A stretch of 64,000 nt of DNA from an uncultured Paracoccaceae bacterium (GTDB lineage Bacteria; Pseudomonadota; Alphaproteobacteria; Rhodobacterales; Rhodobacteraceae): contig CANLNT010000001.1 in the NCBI GenBank assembly GCA_947492825.1, forward strand, positions 434,001 to 498,000. The letters are read 5' to 3'. This document shows positions 7,731 to 17,066 of this stretch, piece after piece (the stretch's first letter is position 1; each line of letters starts with the position of its first letter). The notes beneath the pieces are model-generated. The model was given only the letters and a program-made list of their open reading frames with translations. It was not told the DNA's origin and ran no database searches. Made by a program: the position numbers and the translations under genes.

Positions 7731-7775
7731 TTGGAGGCGAGTACCGGAATCGAACCGGTGTACACGGATTTGCAA
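7731..7775. repeat. tRNA-proximal attachment site (45-bp direct repeat)
   Basis: Identical to 2574-2618. It overlaps the 3' part of the intact tRNA-Cys gene from the anticodon loop to the CCA, plus one base. The edge at the anticodon loop is where many tyrosine integrases make their crossover. Confidence 0.9.
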
Positions 7776-7805
7776 TCCGCTGCGTCACCACTCCGCCAAC
7801 TCGCC
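7732..7805 (-). tRNA. tRNA-Cys (anticodon GCA)
   Basis: On the minus strand the acceptor stem GGCGAGT pairs with ACTCGCC, discriminator U and an encoded CCA (7734-7732). The anticodon stem GCGGA/TCCGT closes a TTGCAAA loop with anticodon GCA. The T-arm carries GGTTCGATTCC. The 3' half is duplicated at 2574-2618 by the integrated element, which restores the gene. Confidence 0.95.
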
Positions 7806-7957
7806 GTCCTGGTGTGAGCGTCGGATATACCAAGGCTTTCTGACGCGCAAGCGCGAGAAGCGGCTGCAAACGGCAACTTGGCCGGATTCCAACATTGCTG
7901 CCTGCAATCCTTTGTGGCATCACACTTTCAACAGATGTGAACGAAAGAGTTTAGATC

Positions 7958-8611
7958 GTGGCAGACTACACAACCCGACGGACAATGATGGTCGACACGC
8001 AGGTGCGACCCTCTGATGTAACAAAATTTCCGATCATCGATGCGATGCTCGATATCCCGCGCGAGGCCTATGTGCCCGACGCAATGCGCGAGGCGGCTTA
8101 TGTCGGTGAAAACCTGACTTTGCCCGGTGGCCGCACCATGTTGGATCCGCGCACCTTGGCAAAGATGTTGGACGCACTGAATATTCAGCCCGATCATGTG
8201 GTGATGGATCTGGGCTGTGGGTTGGGATATTCGACAGCACTTGTGGCGCGTCTGGCCGAATTCGTTGTGGGGGTCGAAGATGATGAGCCCCGTGCTGACG
8301 AAGCTCAGGCGATTTTGTCAGCACATGATGTTGACAATGCGGCCGTCATTTCTGGCCCTCTTGAGGAAGGTGCCGCGAAATCAGGCCCCTATGACACGAT
8401 CCTGATCAATGGTGGTGTCGAAGAAGTGCCGGAAACGATCACCGATCAACTCCGCGAAGGCGGGCACATCGGTGCAATCTTTGCCGAAGGCGCATTGGGC
8501 GTTGTCCGTATTGGCCACAAAGCCGACGGCCGCGTGAACTGGCGGTTTTCGTTCAATGCCGGCGCACCTGTTCTGGATGGTTTCAAAAAGAAGGCGGCTT
8601 TTGCCCTTTGA
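7958..8611 (+). CDS. pcm: Protein-L-isoaspartate O-methyltransferase family protein
   Basis: 217 residues from a GTG start. A class I methyltransferase fold is shown by MDLGCGLGYSTALVARLAEF (about residues 87-106), the S-adenosylmethionine loop, preceded by the family N-terminus (MMVDTQVRPSDVTKFPIIDA) and a region (GENLTLPGGRTMLDPRTLAKML) equivalent to the substrate-binding segment of PCMT. Standard enzymes repair isoaspartyl residues by methylation. This Rhodobacterales branch lies next to tolC and may have a different substrate, since the glycine-serine of the classical loop is here Gly-Leu. First gene right of tRNA-Cys; probably transcribed with tolC, 54 bases downstream. Confidence 0.8.
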   Translation: MADYTTRRTMMVDTQVRPSDVTKFPIIDAMLDIPREAYVPDAMREAAYVGENLTLPGGRTMLDPRTLAKMLDALNIQPDHVVMDLGCGLGYSTALVARLAEFVVGVEDDEPRADEAQAILSAHDVDNAAVISGPLEEGAAKSGPYDTILINGGVEEVPETITDQLREGGHIGAIFAEGALGVVRIGHKADGRVNWRFSFNAGAPVLDGFKKKAAFAL

Positions 8612-8665
8612 TCCGGGAATAGACACCCCACGTAGAGGGTAGGGCGAGACAAGTTGAGGGCTGGA

Positions 8666-10024
8666 ATGACATTACGCACGACGCTGACTTCAATGGCTGC
8701 CCTGATCGGGCTTGCAATCGCGACACCTGCAAAGGCGGAAACGCTGAATGACGCGCTTGTGCATGCTTACGAACATTCGGGCCTGTTGCAGCAGAATCGT
8801 GCCTTGTTGCGCGCAGCAGACGAAGATGTAGCCATTGCCGTCTCTGCCACCATGCCGGTGATCAACTGGTCGATCTCGGCGACCCAGCAGGAACCGCGCG
8901 CGCCGGGCAGCGACTTGATTGCACTGAACGCGGCGATCTCCGGTTCGCTGACGCTTTATGATGGCGGTGCCAACCAGCTTGCGATTGAAGCCCAAAAAGA
9001 GCTGGTGCTTGGTACCCGGCAGTCGTTGCGCAACGTCGAACAGCAGGTGCTGCTACGCGCAATCGAAGCCTACATGAACGTGCGCCGCGATTCAGAGTTT
9101 CTGGCGTTGCGGCAAAACAATGTGCGGGTGATCACCCAGGAATTGCGCGCGGCACAGGACCGGTTTGACGTGGGCGAGGTGACCCGCACGGATGTGTCGC
9201 TGGCGGAAGCGCGGCTTGCCTCTGCCAAAAGCCTTCTGGCCTCGTCGCAAGGCAACCTGGCCCGTTCGATCGAGGAATTTCGCGTGGCCGTGGGTCGTGC
9301 GCCGAACAACCTTCGCCCGGTTGGCCCCGCTCCGGTATCGCGGTCATTGGCAGATGCAAAGGCTTTTGCGATCCGCAACCACCCCAATGTCTTGCGCGCC
9401 CGTCACGCTGTGACTGCGGCAGAGCTGAATATCCGCCGGGCCGAAACAGCATTTGGCCCTAATCTTTCGGCCACAGCGCGCGCTGGCGTGAACCAGGATC
9501 TCGACTATGGACGGGAATTCGGGCTCAATCTGTCTGGTCCAATTTATCAAGGTGGACGTCTATCGGCGCAGGTGCGTCAGTTCATGGCCCGGCGTGATGC
9601 CGAACGGGCCAACCTGCACATCACCAACCACAACACCGAACAAGGGGTGGGCAATGCCTATTCCTTCCTCGAGGTGGCGCGCGCGTCGCGTCAAGCCTCG
9701 GACCAGCAGACGCGTGCGGCGACGGTTGCATTTCGCGGTGTCCGGGAAGAGGCGACATTGGGCGCCCGCACCACGCTAGATGTGCTGAATGCGGAACAAG
9801 AACTTCTGGACGCACAAGCCAACGCCATCTCTGCGCAAGCGGATGAGGTCATCGCGTCATACTCCGTCCTGTCGTCGATGGGTTTGCTGACAGCCCAGCA
9901 TCTGCGCCTGCCGGTGCAGCAGTACGACCCGGCAGCTTACTACAATCTGGTCAAGGACGCGCCGACGGTCACGTCAGAGCAGGGTCAGGCGCTGGACCGT
10001 GTGTTGCGGGCCATTGGCAAGTGA
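8666..10024 (+). CDS. tolC: TolC family outer membrane efflux/secretion protein
   Basis: 452 residues. I choose the ATG at 8666 because tgaggg lies 5 bases upstream; the frame extends to a TTG at 8654. A signal peptide ends at AKAETLND. Two OEP repeats follow, with the long alternating hydrophilic helices typical of the periplasmic tunnel (residues about 25-215 and 225-420) and family motifs GEVTRTDVSLAEARLA and LGARTTLDVLNAEQELLDAQ. It forms the trimeric outer-membrane channel for type I secretion and multidrug efflux. The two RTX proteins at 43-46 kb are plausible cargo for such a channel, although no ABC or membrane fusion partner is in this window. Confidence 0.93.
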   Translation: MTLRTTLTSMAALIGLAIATPAKAETLNDALVHAYEHSGLLQQNRALLRAADEDVAIAVSATMPVINWSISATQQEPRAPGSDLIALNAAISGSLTLYDGGANQLAIEAQKELVLGTRQSLRNVEQQVLLRAIEAYMNVRRDSEFLALRQNNVRVITQELRAAQDRFDVGEVTRTDVSLAEARLASAKSLLASSQGNLARSIEEFRVAVGRAPNNLRPVGPAPVSRSLADAKAFAIRNHPNVLRARHAVTAAELNIRRAETAFGPNLSATARAGVNQDLDYGREFGLNLSGPIYQGGRLSAQVRQFMARRDAERANLHITNHNTEQGVGNAYSFLEVARASRQASDQQTRAATVAFRGVREEATLGARTTLDVLNAEQELLDAQANAISAQADEVIASYSVLSSMGLLTAQHLRLPVQQYDPAAYYNLVKDAPTVTSEQGQALDRVLRAIGK

Positions 10025-10116
10025 ATCAAATCTGAAAAGTTCAAATGCGCGCGCATCTGTTGTTTGGATCGTGTTCTCGGGTTAGGTTTGCCGCGAGGCC
10101 AAAGCAGGAACCCAGA

Positions 10117-11097
10117 ATGTCCGACCCGGTAACAAATGTAGAAATTGAGGACGTGCTGTCGTCTATCCGTCGGCTCGTGTCCGAAGGTGAAAAGCCCCGA
10201 CGCGAAGCGGCTGCCGCCGTAGACGCGCGGAGCGAAACCCCTGAAAAATTGGTGCTGACACCGGCGTTTCGCGTTGATGAGCCGGAAAAGCCTGAGGCTG
10301 CTGCAGAACCGGAAAGCCCCGCGGCCGATGACTTTCTTGTCCTGACCGAATCGACTGAGGTCGAAGAAGAGAATGTCGCCGACGATCCGTCGCCCACCGA
10401 TCGCGCCGACCTTGAGGCGACGATTGCAGAGCTTGAGGCCGCCGTGACCGAGCAACCCGATGAGTGGGAGCCCGATGGCAGCGAGACCGATGACTACAAA
10501 CCCAATTGGGACCGCACGCTGTTCGAGGCTGTGGAAGAGGCTGCTGCAGAGGCTGCAACACAAGAAGTGGGTGCAGGATTGGCCGCTGCAATGGATCGCC
10601 CGACCCATGATGTGAACACTGCTGGCTGGTTCTCGCGCCGTGCTGCTGCTGCCAAACCTGACGTTCAGGAACAAGATGCCATAGCCCACGACGAAACACC
10701 TGAAGAGGCCGAAGAGGACACCGCGGATCACTGGGCTGAGGCTGCACCGACCGCGTCAGACTTGGTGGAAGAGGCCGAAACCCCGGTCGAGGTCGTCGCG
10801 GACGAGGCGATCGCCGTGTCCGAACCCGACGTTGCTGAAACGGAAGAGATGGGGCGCGTTGCGTTCCAGCATCTTGATCGCGCGTTGGTGACCCCAAGTG
10901 ACGATCTGATCGGTAGCACACCCGCTGACCCCGACACACAGGCCGACCAGCCTGAGGATGAAGCTCTGCGCCAAATGGTGCTCGAAATCGTGCGCCAAGA
11001 GCTGAACGGCAAGTTGGGCGAACGGATCACCCGCAATGTGCGCAAGCTGGTGCGACGGGAAATCATGCGCGTGCTGAACGCGCAGGACTTCGACTAA
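10117..11097 (+). CDS. PopZ-like (DUF2497-type) acidic polar organiser candidate
   Basis: 326 residues from the ATG at 10117 ([20 protein letters not shown]); the longer frame from 10045 adds an implausible N-terminus. The layout matches PopZ: a short conserved N-terminal helix ending in [13 protein letters not shown], a very long acidic and Pro/Ala-rich disordered linker, and a C-terminal helical segment ([20 protein letters not shown] followed by [12 protein letters not shown]). In Caulobacter PopZ the N-terminus binds partners and the C-terminus oligomerises at the cell pole. The gene ends tail to tail with cobQ, stop codons overlapping. The assignment rests on architecture and short motifs, so it is a candidate only. 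Confidence 0.55.
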   Translation: MSDPVTNVEIEDVLSSIRRLVSEGEKPRREAAAAVDARSETPEKLVLTPAFRVDEPEKPEAAAEPESPAADDFLVLTESTEVEEENVADDPSPTDRADLEATIAELEAAVTEQPDEWEPDGSETDDYKPNWDRTLFEAVEEAAAEAATQEVGAGLAAAMDRPTHDVNTAGWFSRRAAAAKPDVQEQDAIAHDETPEEAEEDTADHWAEAAPTASDLVEEAETPVEVVADEAIAVSEPDVAETEEMGRVAFQHLDRALVTPSDDLIGSTPADPDTQADQPEDEALRQMVLEIVRQELNGKLGERITRNVRKLVRREIMRVLNAQDFD

Positions 11098-12551
11098 GTA
11101 CGAACCTTTGCCGCATGGGCCAATAGGCCTGCAACGTCAAAATGTGCCTCAAGATGATCGGCAAGCGCATCCAGTGTCGCCTCGACGCCTGCATGGTAGT
11201 CCATATCGCTGACGGCCTGACCGAACCGCGCAAGATAGGTGGCCCGGAACGCATCAGCGACAAACAACCCGTGCAAATAGCAACCCATGATCCGCCCATT
11301 GGCGCTTGATGCTCCCGATAGGCGGCCATCAAGGTCAAGCCAGGCGCGGGCCGTGTCAGGGCCATCGGTTTCACCTATGTGGATCTCGTATCCTGCGACG
11401 GCATCACCCGTCGCACGAAAGGTCGCGTTTGACAGTGCAAGCCGCTTTTGCGGCTTCATCACCGTATCCACATCCAGATGACCAAGCCCTGCGACCTCGC
11501 CGGGGGGGCCTTCTATCCCATCTGCGTCAATGATCCGATGACCTAGCATTTGATAGCCACCACAAATGCCCAGCACATGCCCGCCGCGCCGAATGTGCGC
11601 CGTCAGGTCCACATCCCAACCCTGGGTGCGGAAGTGGGCAAGGTCAGCGATGGTCGACTTTGACCCAGGGATCAGCACCAGATCAGCGTCGCCGGGCAGG
11701 GGGCTTCCCGCGCGAACGATCTCGACACTGACCTCTGGAGCGGCCACCAGCGGGTCCAGATCGTCAAAATTCGCGATGCGGTTCAGGTGTGGCACGGCGA
11801 CTTTTATCGGCCCACCTTTGCTGCCAGTGATATCCATGACATCCTCTGCCGGTAACTTCCAGGCATCCGCAAACCACGGCACAATGCCCAGACCCTGCCA
11901 GCCCGTACGGTCGGAGATCACGTGCATGCCGTCGTCGAACAACGATGGATCACCGCGGAACTTGTTGATTGCAAAGGCTTTGATCAGCGCGTTGTCGTCA
12001 GCCGCCAGCACCGCATGGGTGCCGACCAACTGCGCAATGACACCACCCCGATCAATGTCGCCGACCAGAACCACAGGCACACCTGCGGCAGCAGCAAAGC
12101 CCATGTTGGCAATGTCACCGGCCCGCAAGTTCACCTCTGCCGGGCTGCCGGCGCCTTCGATGATCACCAGATCAACCTTCCTGCTAAGTCGGTTGAAACT
12201 TTCCAGGACACGCGGCAGCAGCGAGGGCTTCAGCGCGCTGTACTCTCGCGCCTTGACCGTCGTCAGACGCTGCCCTTGCACGACCACCTGCGCCCCGATC
12301 TCGCTTTCGGGCTTCAGCAGCACGGGGTTCATGTCCACCACCGGGGGCATCCCACAAGCCAATGCTTGCAGGGCTTGGGCGCGCCCGATCTCTCCTCCAT
12401 CTACGGTGACGGCAGCGTTGTTGGACATGTTCTGTGGCTTGAACGGCGCCACGCGCAGACCACGTCGCACGGCCGCCCGTGCGAGCCCGGCCACCAACAT
12501 CGATTTCCCGACATTGGATCCCGCACCTTGGATCATGATCGCCTTGGTCAT
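11094..12551 (-). CDS. cobQ: Cobyric acid synthase
   Basis: 485 residues; the start at 12551 is set by aggaggtgg immediately upstream on the minus strand. An N-terminal dethiobiotin synthetase-like ATPase domain carries [20 protein letters not shown] (nucleotide loop) and the C-terminal class I glutamine amidotransferase domain carries [12 protein letters not shown] with the catalytic Cys, plus a late catalytic His. It amidates side chains b, d, e and g of adenosylcobyrinic a,c-diamide using ATP and glutamine, in the cytoplasm. No other cobalamin gene is adjacent. The B12-dependent reductive dehalogenase near the other end of the window would consume the product. Confidence 0.95.
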   Translation of the reverse strand: MTKAIMIQGAGSNVGKSMLVAGLARAAVRRGLRVAPFKPQNMSNNAAVTVDGGEIGRAQALQALACGMPPVVDMNPVLLKPESEIGAQVVVQGQRLTTVKAREYSALKPSLLPRVLESFNRLSRKVDLVIIEGAGSPAEVNLRAGDIANMGFAAAAGVPVVLVGDIDRGGVIAQLVGTHAVLAADDNALIKAFAINKFRGDPSLFDDGMHVISDRTGWQGLGIVPWFADAWKLPAEDVMDITGSKGGPIKVAVPHLNRIANFDDLDPLVAAPEVSVEIVRAGSPLPGDADLVLIPGSKSTIADLAHFRTQGWDVDLTAHIRRGGHVLGICGGYQMLGHRIIDADGIEGPPGEVAGLGHLDVDTVMKPQKRLALSNATFRATGDAVAGYEIHIGETDGPDTARAWLDLDGRLSGASSANGRIMGCYLHGLFVADAFRATYLARFGQAVSDMDYHAGVEATLDALADHLEAHFDVAGLLAHAAKVRT

Positions 12552-12602
12552 CTCCACCTCCTGCGCTAGGTCATAAGTGGCAGTGCGCGCGGGGAAAAGC
12601 CA

Positions 12603-13178
12603 ATGATGTCACAAACCCATCTGATTTTCGGGATGGCCGCATTCGGCAAGCCCGAAAACAGCCGCATCACGTTGGCCGCACTTGCTGGTTCTTTCATTCC
12701 CGATGCTTCGCTTTACCTGCTGGCGGGGGCAAATTTGTTCATCTTAAACACGCCACCGCAGGTGGTGTTTGGACAGCTCTATTATTCCGAAAGCTGGCAG
12801 GCAGTTTTTCGGATCGACAATTCGATAGTGCTCTGGGTGATCGCGCTGATGCTGGGGATCATGTTTCGCGCTAAAGTGGTGATCGCGCTTTGCGGGGCGG
12901 CGCTGTTGCACCTGTTTCTGGATTTTCCGCTGCACAACGACGATGCCCGAGCGCATTTCTGGCCGATCAGCGATTGGAAGTTCATCAGTCCGGTCAGCTA
13001 TTGGGACAGCCGCTACTACGGCCATATCGTTGGCCCGGTAGAGGTCGCGGCCTCTCTTGTCGCCTGTGTTTGGCTTTTTGTGCGATTTCGCAAACGGTGG
13101 GAGCGGGGGGTGTTAGCCGTGCTGACCGCCCTGCAATTGGCAGCAGCCGGGGCCTATGTCATGGGCGCCTTCACCTGA
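12603..13178 (+). CDS. YdjM/DUF457-like membrane metal-dependent hydrolase family protein
   Basis: 191 residues with four or more hydrophobic segments. Conserved polar residues in the membrane region include H6 (TTG-free start [10 protein letters not shown]), D34 in SFIPDASLY, and [15 protein letters not shown] around residues 100-115, the pattern of the LexA-regulated membrane hydrolase family that has putative metal-binding His and Asp. Homologues in this group are often mislabelled as CobQ because of their neighbour. Divergent from cobQ, 51 bases between starts. Substrate unknown. Confidence 0.65.
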   Translation: MMSQTHLIFGMAAFGKPENSRITLAALAGSFIPDASLYLLAGANLFILNTPPQVVFGQLYYSESWQAVFRIDNSIVLWVIALMLGIMFRAKVVIALCGAALLHLFLDFPLHNDDARAHFWPISDWKFISPVSYWDSRYYGHIVGPVEVAASLVACVWLFVRFRKRWERGVLAVLTALQLAAAGAYVMGAFT

Positions 13179-13191
13179 GCGGCAGGCAAAG

Positions 13192-13224
13192 AAAAACGCG
13201 GCCCGAGCAGAGGACCGCGTTTTT
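13192..13224. terminator. Bidirectional rho-independent terminator
   Basis: Stem AAAAACGCGG (13192-13201) with CCGCGTTTTT (13215-13224), 13-base loop, with T-runs on both strands. It lies between two convergent genes (12603-13178 plus and 13258-13581 minus). Confidence 0.85.
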
Positions 13225-13257
13225 CACCATGTCGGTCCGCAGACCTTACGGTGTTGG

Positions 13258-13581
13258 TTAAGCAGCGCGTGCTTCTTGTTCGGCAGCGTTGCGGCGTTCG
13301 CTTTCTTCGCGTGACAGCGCGACAGATGTGCGCACACCTTTGCCCACGAATTCCATCAGGCCCAGCACAACCCGCTCATTGGGGTCGATACCAGCGCAAG
13401 ACAACACCTCACGGCCGTCGCGCGAACGCGCCCAGCGGGCGATCTGTTCGGGGCCGTTGCCGTACTTCTTGTCATCAGCAATTGCGTCGTCCAAAGCAGC
13501 CAAAACCACGGCAGCAAAAAGCTTGCGTGCGCGGTTGCCTTGCTCGTTGTTGAACGCTGTGCCGTCGACGAAATCTTTCAT
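13258..13581 (-). CDS. Conserved Rhodobacterales protein (DUF6280-like)
   Basis: 107 residues, soluble, mostly helical, without signal peptide. Features: KDFVDGTAFNNEQGNRARKL at the start, a DDAIADDKKYGNGPEQIARW segment, and a basic/acidic tail rich in Arg, Glu and Ala. It resembles a short family found broadly in Rhodobacterales, which I recall as DUF6280 but cannot confirm. Its gene faces a bidirectional terminator and is read away from efp, so it is likely monocistronic. No function is known. Confidence 0.6.
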   Translation of the reverse strand: MKDFVDGTAFNNEQGNRARKLFAAVVLAALDDAIADDKKYGNGPEQIARWARSRDGREVLSCAGIDPNERVVLGLMEFVGKGVRTSVALSREESERRNAAEQEARAA

Positions 13582-13805
13582 CAGTTGTCCTTTACTTTTG
13601 CTCTTGTAGTCCCGGCGTGAAGGGCAATATGCCCTAAACAGATCGATTCGGGGGGACAGTTTTCGAATGCCTGCTATGCGTTCTGTGCATAGCTCATCGG
13701 CTGAACACCGCCTATTTAGTCGTCTTGCCAGGTTCCTCCCCGCCAGATATAGGCTGCGTCATCCTTAGATCAACCTTTTGCCATAATTCTGCCACGAAGT
13801 GACCA

Positions 13806-14369
13806 ATGCCCAAAATCAACGGAAATGAGATTCGCCCCGGCAACGTGCTGGAGCATGATGGTGGCCTTTGGGCCGCAGTCAAAGTGGACCACGTCAAACC
13901 CGGCAAGGGTGGCGCTTTTGCGCAGGTCGAACTGAAGAATTTGCGCGATGGCCGCAAGCTGAACGAACGCTTTCGGTCGGCAGACAAAGTGGAGCGCGTG
14001 CGCTTAGATCAAAAGGACCAGCAGTTCCTTTATGAAGCCGACGAGATGTTGACCTTTATGGACAGCGTGACCTTTGATCAGATCGCCTTGCCGTCAGACA
14101 TCCTGGGCGACCGTCGCCCGTTCCTGCAGGACGGTATGGTGGTTCATATCGAATATTACGGTGAAGAGGCGCTGAACGTCACTTTGCCCGCCCGTGTGAC
14201 CTGCAAAGTCGTCGAGACAGAGCCGGTGGTAAAGGGCCAGACAGCCGCCAACAGCTTCAAGCCCGCGATCCTCGACAATGGTCTGCGCGTGATGATCCCG
14301 CCGTTCGTCGGCCAGGACGAAGACATCGTGGTCAATACAGAGCTATTCGAATACGTCGAGCGCGCCTGA
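13806..14369 (+). CDS. efp: Translation elongation factor P
   Basis: 187 residues, the usual length. KOW-like domain I (1-65) contains [20 protein letters not shown] with Lys34 at the tip that reaches the peptidyl transferase centre; many bacteria modify this lysine. Two OB-fold domains follow, ending in the family signature around [22 protein letters not shown]. It relieves ribosome stalling at polyproline stretches. No epmA/epmB modification genes are seen nearby. A strong GC-rich hairpin follows the gene. Confidence 0.97.
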   Translation: MPKINGNEIRPGNVLEHDGGLWAAVKVDHVKPGKGGAFAQVELKNLRDGRKLNERFRSADKVERVRLDQKDQQFLYEADEMLTFMDSVTFDQIALPSDILGDRRPFLQDGMVVHIEYYGEEALNVTLPARVTCKVVETEPVVKGQTAANSFKPAILDNGLRVMIPPFVGQDEDIVVNTELFEYVERA

Positions 14370-14388
14370 TCCAATTGCAGAAATAACT

Positions 14389-14420
14389 ATGACCCGGGCT
14401 GTGTGTGCGGCCCGGGTCAT
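14389..14420 (+). terminator. GC-rich hairpin after efp
   Basis: Perfect 11-bp stem ATGACCCGGGC (14389-14399) with GCCCGGGTCAT (14410-14420) and a ten-base loop. The following sequence has only scattered T residues, so efficiency as an intrinsic terminator is uncertain. It begins 20 bases after the efp stop codon. Confidence 0.65.
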
Positions 14421-14587
14421 GCTGTGTTTACGCGAGTGGTCTGCATAGGGGGTATCGTCGGCGTCCTACGGTGAAACGTGACAGGCGGCATGTCCCCGCC
14501 TGAAATACGTCGCGCCCAATTTGCGCCCAATACCTTAACAATTCGTAACCAATGCAATTTAAGCGTGTCTGGCAGGTCTTGGCTGCT

Positions 14588-15322
14588 TCAATCGTCGATC
14601 CGCAATTGCGCGTCACCGGCTTGCATGTCGTCCGTCGCACGGTCAAAGCGCAGATAGGCCAGACCTTTGTCGCCCGATACGGTATGCAATGTGCCAACTG
14701 TCTTGCCGCCTGCGGTGATCGGATCACCCGGTTTTGCCGTACCATCAATCGTGACACGCGCCAGTCCTTTGCGCAGCGCAGTCTTGTGTTTCATGCGCGC
14801 CACGATCTCTTGGCCGACGTAGCAGCCTTTGCGGAAATCGACGCCATTCAACGCTTCGAACCCCATTTCGAGGATATAGCTGTCTTGCGTCAGTTCGATC
14901 CCGGTTTTTGGGATTGCATGTGCCACGCGAAGTGCATCCCAATCAGCGTCCTGACTGTGATCCTTTGCCCCATAAGCGCGCCAGCCCAAGGCAGGGTGTC
15001 GTGGGTCTTGCAATGCGCCTTCTGGTGCAGCACCGGTGCCACGCGAGACGATCAGCGGTGTCTCTGCGATCTGCACATCGGCCCGCAGGCGATACATATT
15101 CAACCGCTGAAAAAGAGGGGCCGCAAAACCGCTGGCGACGTCGATCAACAACTGATCGCCCGCGCCCACCACAAAGAAATCCGCGATAAACTTGCCCTGC
15201 GGCGTCAACAGCGCGGCATAGACGATCCCATCCCTGGCCTGCGCTACGTCATTGGTGATCAGCCCTTGCAAAAACGTCTCTCGATCATCTCCGGTCAGCG
15301 CCAGAACGGTGCGATCAGTCAT
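14588..15322 (-). CDS. ygfZ: YgfZ/GcvT-like tetrahydrofolate-binding Fe-S assembly protein
   Basis: 244 residues from the ATG at 15322 (MTDRTVLALTGDDRETFLQG). The signature KGCYVGQE of the YgfZ/IBA57 family is present (GVDFRKGCYVGQEIVARMKH), including its invariant Cys. The fold is that of the glycine-cleavage T-protein. It assists maturation or repair of certain 4Fe-4S enzymes, in a folate-dependent manner. The start overlaps the end of the ABC exporter gene by 8 bases, making it the last gene of a three-gene coupled unit (phosphatase, exporter, ygfZ). Confidence 0.9.
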   Translation of the reverse strand: MTDRTVLALTGDDRETFLQGLITNDVAQARDGIVYAALLTPQGKFIADFFVVGAGDQLLIDVASGFAAPLFQRLNMYRLRADVQIAETPLIVSRGTGAAPEGALQDPRHPALGWRAYGAKDHSQDADWDALRVAHAIPKTGIELTQDSYILEMGFEALNGVDFRKGCYVGQEIVARMKHKTALRKGLARVTIDGTAKPGDPITAGGKTVGTLHTVSGDKGLAYLRFDRATDDMQAGDAQLRIDD

Positions 15323-17066
15323 CAGCCTCTCCTTGGGCGAATTGCAGGCGGTGCAGGTCGGCATAAAGTCCGTCTCGGGCGATCAGCGCGTCATGGGTTC
15401 CTGCATCCACCACGCGCCCCTTGTCCATCACAACAATCTTGTCTGCATTGCGCACCGTCGACAAGCGGTGCGCGATCACGAGCGTTGTGCGCCCCTCAGA
15501 CAGCCGCTCAAGGGCTTTCTGCACCACCGCTTCTGACTTGGTATCTAGCGCGCTTGTCGCCTCGTCCAGCAACAGGATCGGCGTGTTGCGCAACAGCGCG
15601 CGGGCAATCGCCACGCGCTGGCGCTGCCCGCCGGACAGGTTCGATCCGCGCGGCCCCGCTGGGCTGTCCAATCCGTCATCAAGTTTGTCTAGAAAATCGC
15701 TGACATGAGCGGCGTCAAGCACATCGCGTAACGCTGCATCTGCCACATCTGTGCGCCCTAACAGGATGTTATCGCGCAGGCTGTCATCAAAAAGCGCGGC
15801 ATCCTGTGCCACGACTGAAAAGAGCCCGCGCAACGCCGCCAGATCCATCGCGTCAACAGCCGTGCCCCCAATTGTCACCGCGCCAGAGGCGGGATCAACG
15901 AGACGGGTCAACACGTTGAACACGGTTGATTTCCCCGCACCTGACGCGCCGACCAAGGCGGTGGTTTTTCCAGCCTCGGCGACAAAGCTCGTGCCGTTCA
16001 GAACCGGCAATTCGCCGTAGGCCAGTTTCACATCGTCAAACACAATTTGGGGCGCGTCTTGAGGTGCACTCGTCGGTGTGGCTGGCGAGGTCAGGGTTGG
16101 CTCTTCTGCCAGTACGCTGCGCACCCGCAAGATGCTGGCCGCCGCGATTTGCCACTGACCGCTCATCAGGCCAAGGCGGCGTAGGGGTTCGAAGGCAAGG
16201 CTCATCGCGGTGAAAAACGACATGAACTCACCAACCGTCTTGGTGCCGTCGATGATCTCTCCGCCGCCATAGATCATCACGCCGAGGAACCCGACGCCGG
16301 TCATGATGTCCACCAGCGCTGGCACAGTGGCCTGACCGGTGGCGGCGCTCACCTCTGATCTGACCCGCTCGTTTGACAAGGCGTCATAGCGGTCGGCCTG
16401 ATAGACCTCCAACCCATTGAGTTTGATGGGATTGATGCCGTGAAAGACTTCGTCCAGCCGGGTGGACATGCGGCCCGCCAATTCGCGTGCCGCAGAGGAC
16501 CGGCGGCGCACATAGGCCTGCGCCAGAAGTGATGGCAGCACCAGAAAGGGAATGCCGATCAGGGCCACAGCGGTCCAGCGCCAATCCACTGATAAGGCCA
16601 CCGAAAACAGCACAATCACTGCAATCAGGTCGCGGCCTACGGCGGTCAAGAGTCCCGCCCATGTGGTGTTGATGAGCGTCACATCGCCTTGCACCCGCTC
16701 GATGAGCGCGCCGGGCGGATTGACCTGGTGGTAGCCTGAATCAAGCCGCATCAGATGGCGCAACAGGGTGCTGCGCATTTCGGCCGCGGCGCGTTGACTG
16801 ACGCGGGTTAGCAAGATGCGCTGGCCTGCGGAACTGATAGCGCGGACGCAAAAAATCACAAGGATTCCCAGCCCGACCCACCAAAGCGCGCTCTGATCGC
16901 CGGCCAGAAAGACGGTGTCGAACATCGGCTGAATCATCCGGCTCAGGACGCCCAGCATCGACCCTTCGATCATCATGAGCAGTACCGCCAGCGCCAACGT
17001 CTTGCGGAACGGGCGCAGATAGTCACGCCACAGCCAACGCAGCAAAGGGCCACTGCGCGCGGTCAT
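15315..17066 (-). CDS. MsbA-like ABC exporter (fused permease and ATPase)
   Basis: 583 residues. A six-helix transmembrane domain occupies residues 1-310. The nucleotide-binding domain follows with Walker A GASGAGKST (373-381), Q-loop near residue 421, signature LSGGQ (477-481), Walker B ILLLDE (497-502) and the H-loop His in VIAHRLS. Half-transporter length; it would work as a homodimer. Closest family feel is MsbA/LmrA lipid or drug exporters; the substrate cannot be read from sequence. It overlaps the upstream phosphatase gene by 4 bases (ATGA) and the downstream ygfZ by 8. Confidence 0.9.
   Translation of the reverse strand: MTARSGPLLRWLWRDYLRPFRKTLALAVLLMMIEGSMLGVLSRMIQPMFDTVFLAGDQSALWWVGLGILVIFCVRAISSAGQRILLTRVSQRAAAEMRSTLLRHLMRLDSGYHQVNPPGALIERVQGDVTLINTTWAGLLTAVGRDLIAVIVLFSVALSVDWRWTAVALIGIPFLVLPSLLAQAYVRRRSSAARELAGRMSTRLDEVFHGINPIKLNGLEVYQADRYDALSNERVRSEVSAATGQATVPALVDIMTGVGFLGVMIYGGGEIIDGTKTVGEFMSFFTAMSLAFEPLRRLGLMSGQWQIAAASILRVRSVLAEEPTLTSPATPTSAPQDAPQIVFDDVKLAYGELPVLNGTSFVAEAGKTTALVGASGAGKSTVFNVLTRLVDPASGAVTIGGTAVDAMDLAALRGLFSVVAQDAALFDDSLRDNILLGRTDVADAALRDVLDAAHVSDFLDKLDDGLDSPAGPRGSNLSGGQRQRVAIARALLRNTPILLLDEATSALDTKSEAVVQKALERLSEGRTTLVIAHRLSTVRNADKIVVMDKGRVVDAGTHDALIARDGLYADLHRLQFAQGEADD

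Larger units (their letters stand above)
2574..7775 (+). mobile_element. Integrative element in tRNA-Cys carrying a restriction-modification system
   Basis: The element is delimited by a 45-bp perfect direct repeat that equals the 3' part of tRNA-Cys, from the anticodon loop through the encoded CCA. Contents: HNH endonuclease, C5-cytosine methyltransferase, an 828-bp non-coding region, a 57-aa protein, a tyrosine integrase reading toward the intact tRNA gene, and a small membrane protein. No phage structural, replication or conjugation genes are present, so mobility would depend on the integrase alone or on a helper. AT-richer than the chromosome to its right. Integration into the anticodon-loop/3' half of a tRNA gene is standard for tyrosine integrases. 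The intact tRNA end is supplied by the element and the original end is displaced to 2574. Confidence 0.85.

Noticed and set aside
11566-12576. Plus-strand frame of 336 codons opposite cobQ
   Set aside because: Antisense shadow, Ser/Thr/Pro-rich, no motif.
12552-12602. Cobalamin riboswitch before cobQ
   Set aside because: Only 51 bases separate the divergent genes and no B12-box sequence is seen.
13258-13609. Plus-strand frames overlapping the 13258-13581 gene
   Set aside because: The minus-strand frame has the better amino-acid composition and lies between two well-placed terminators.
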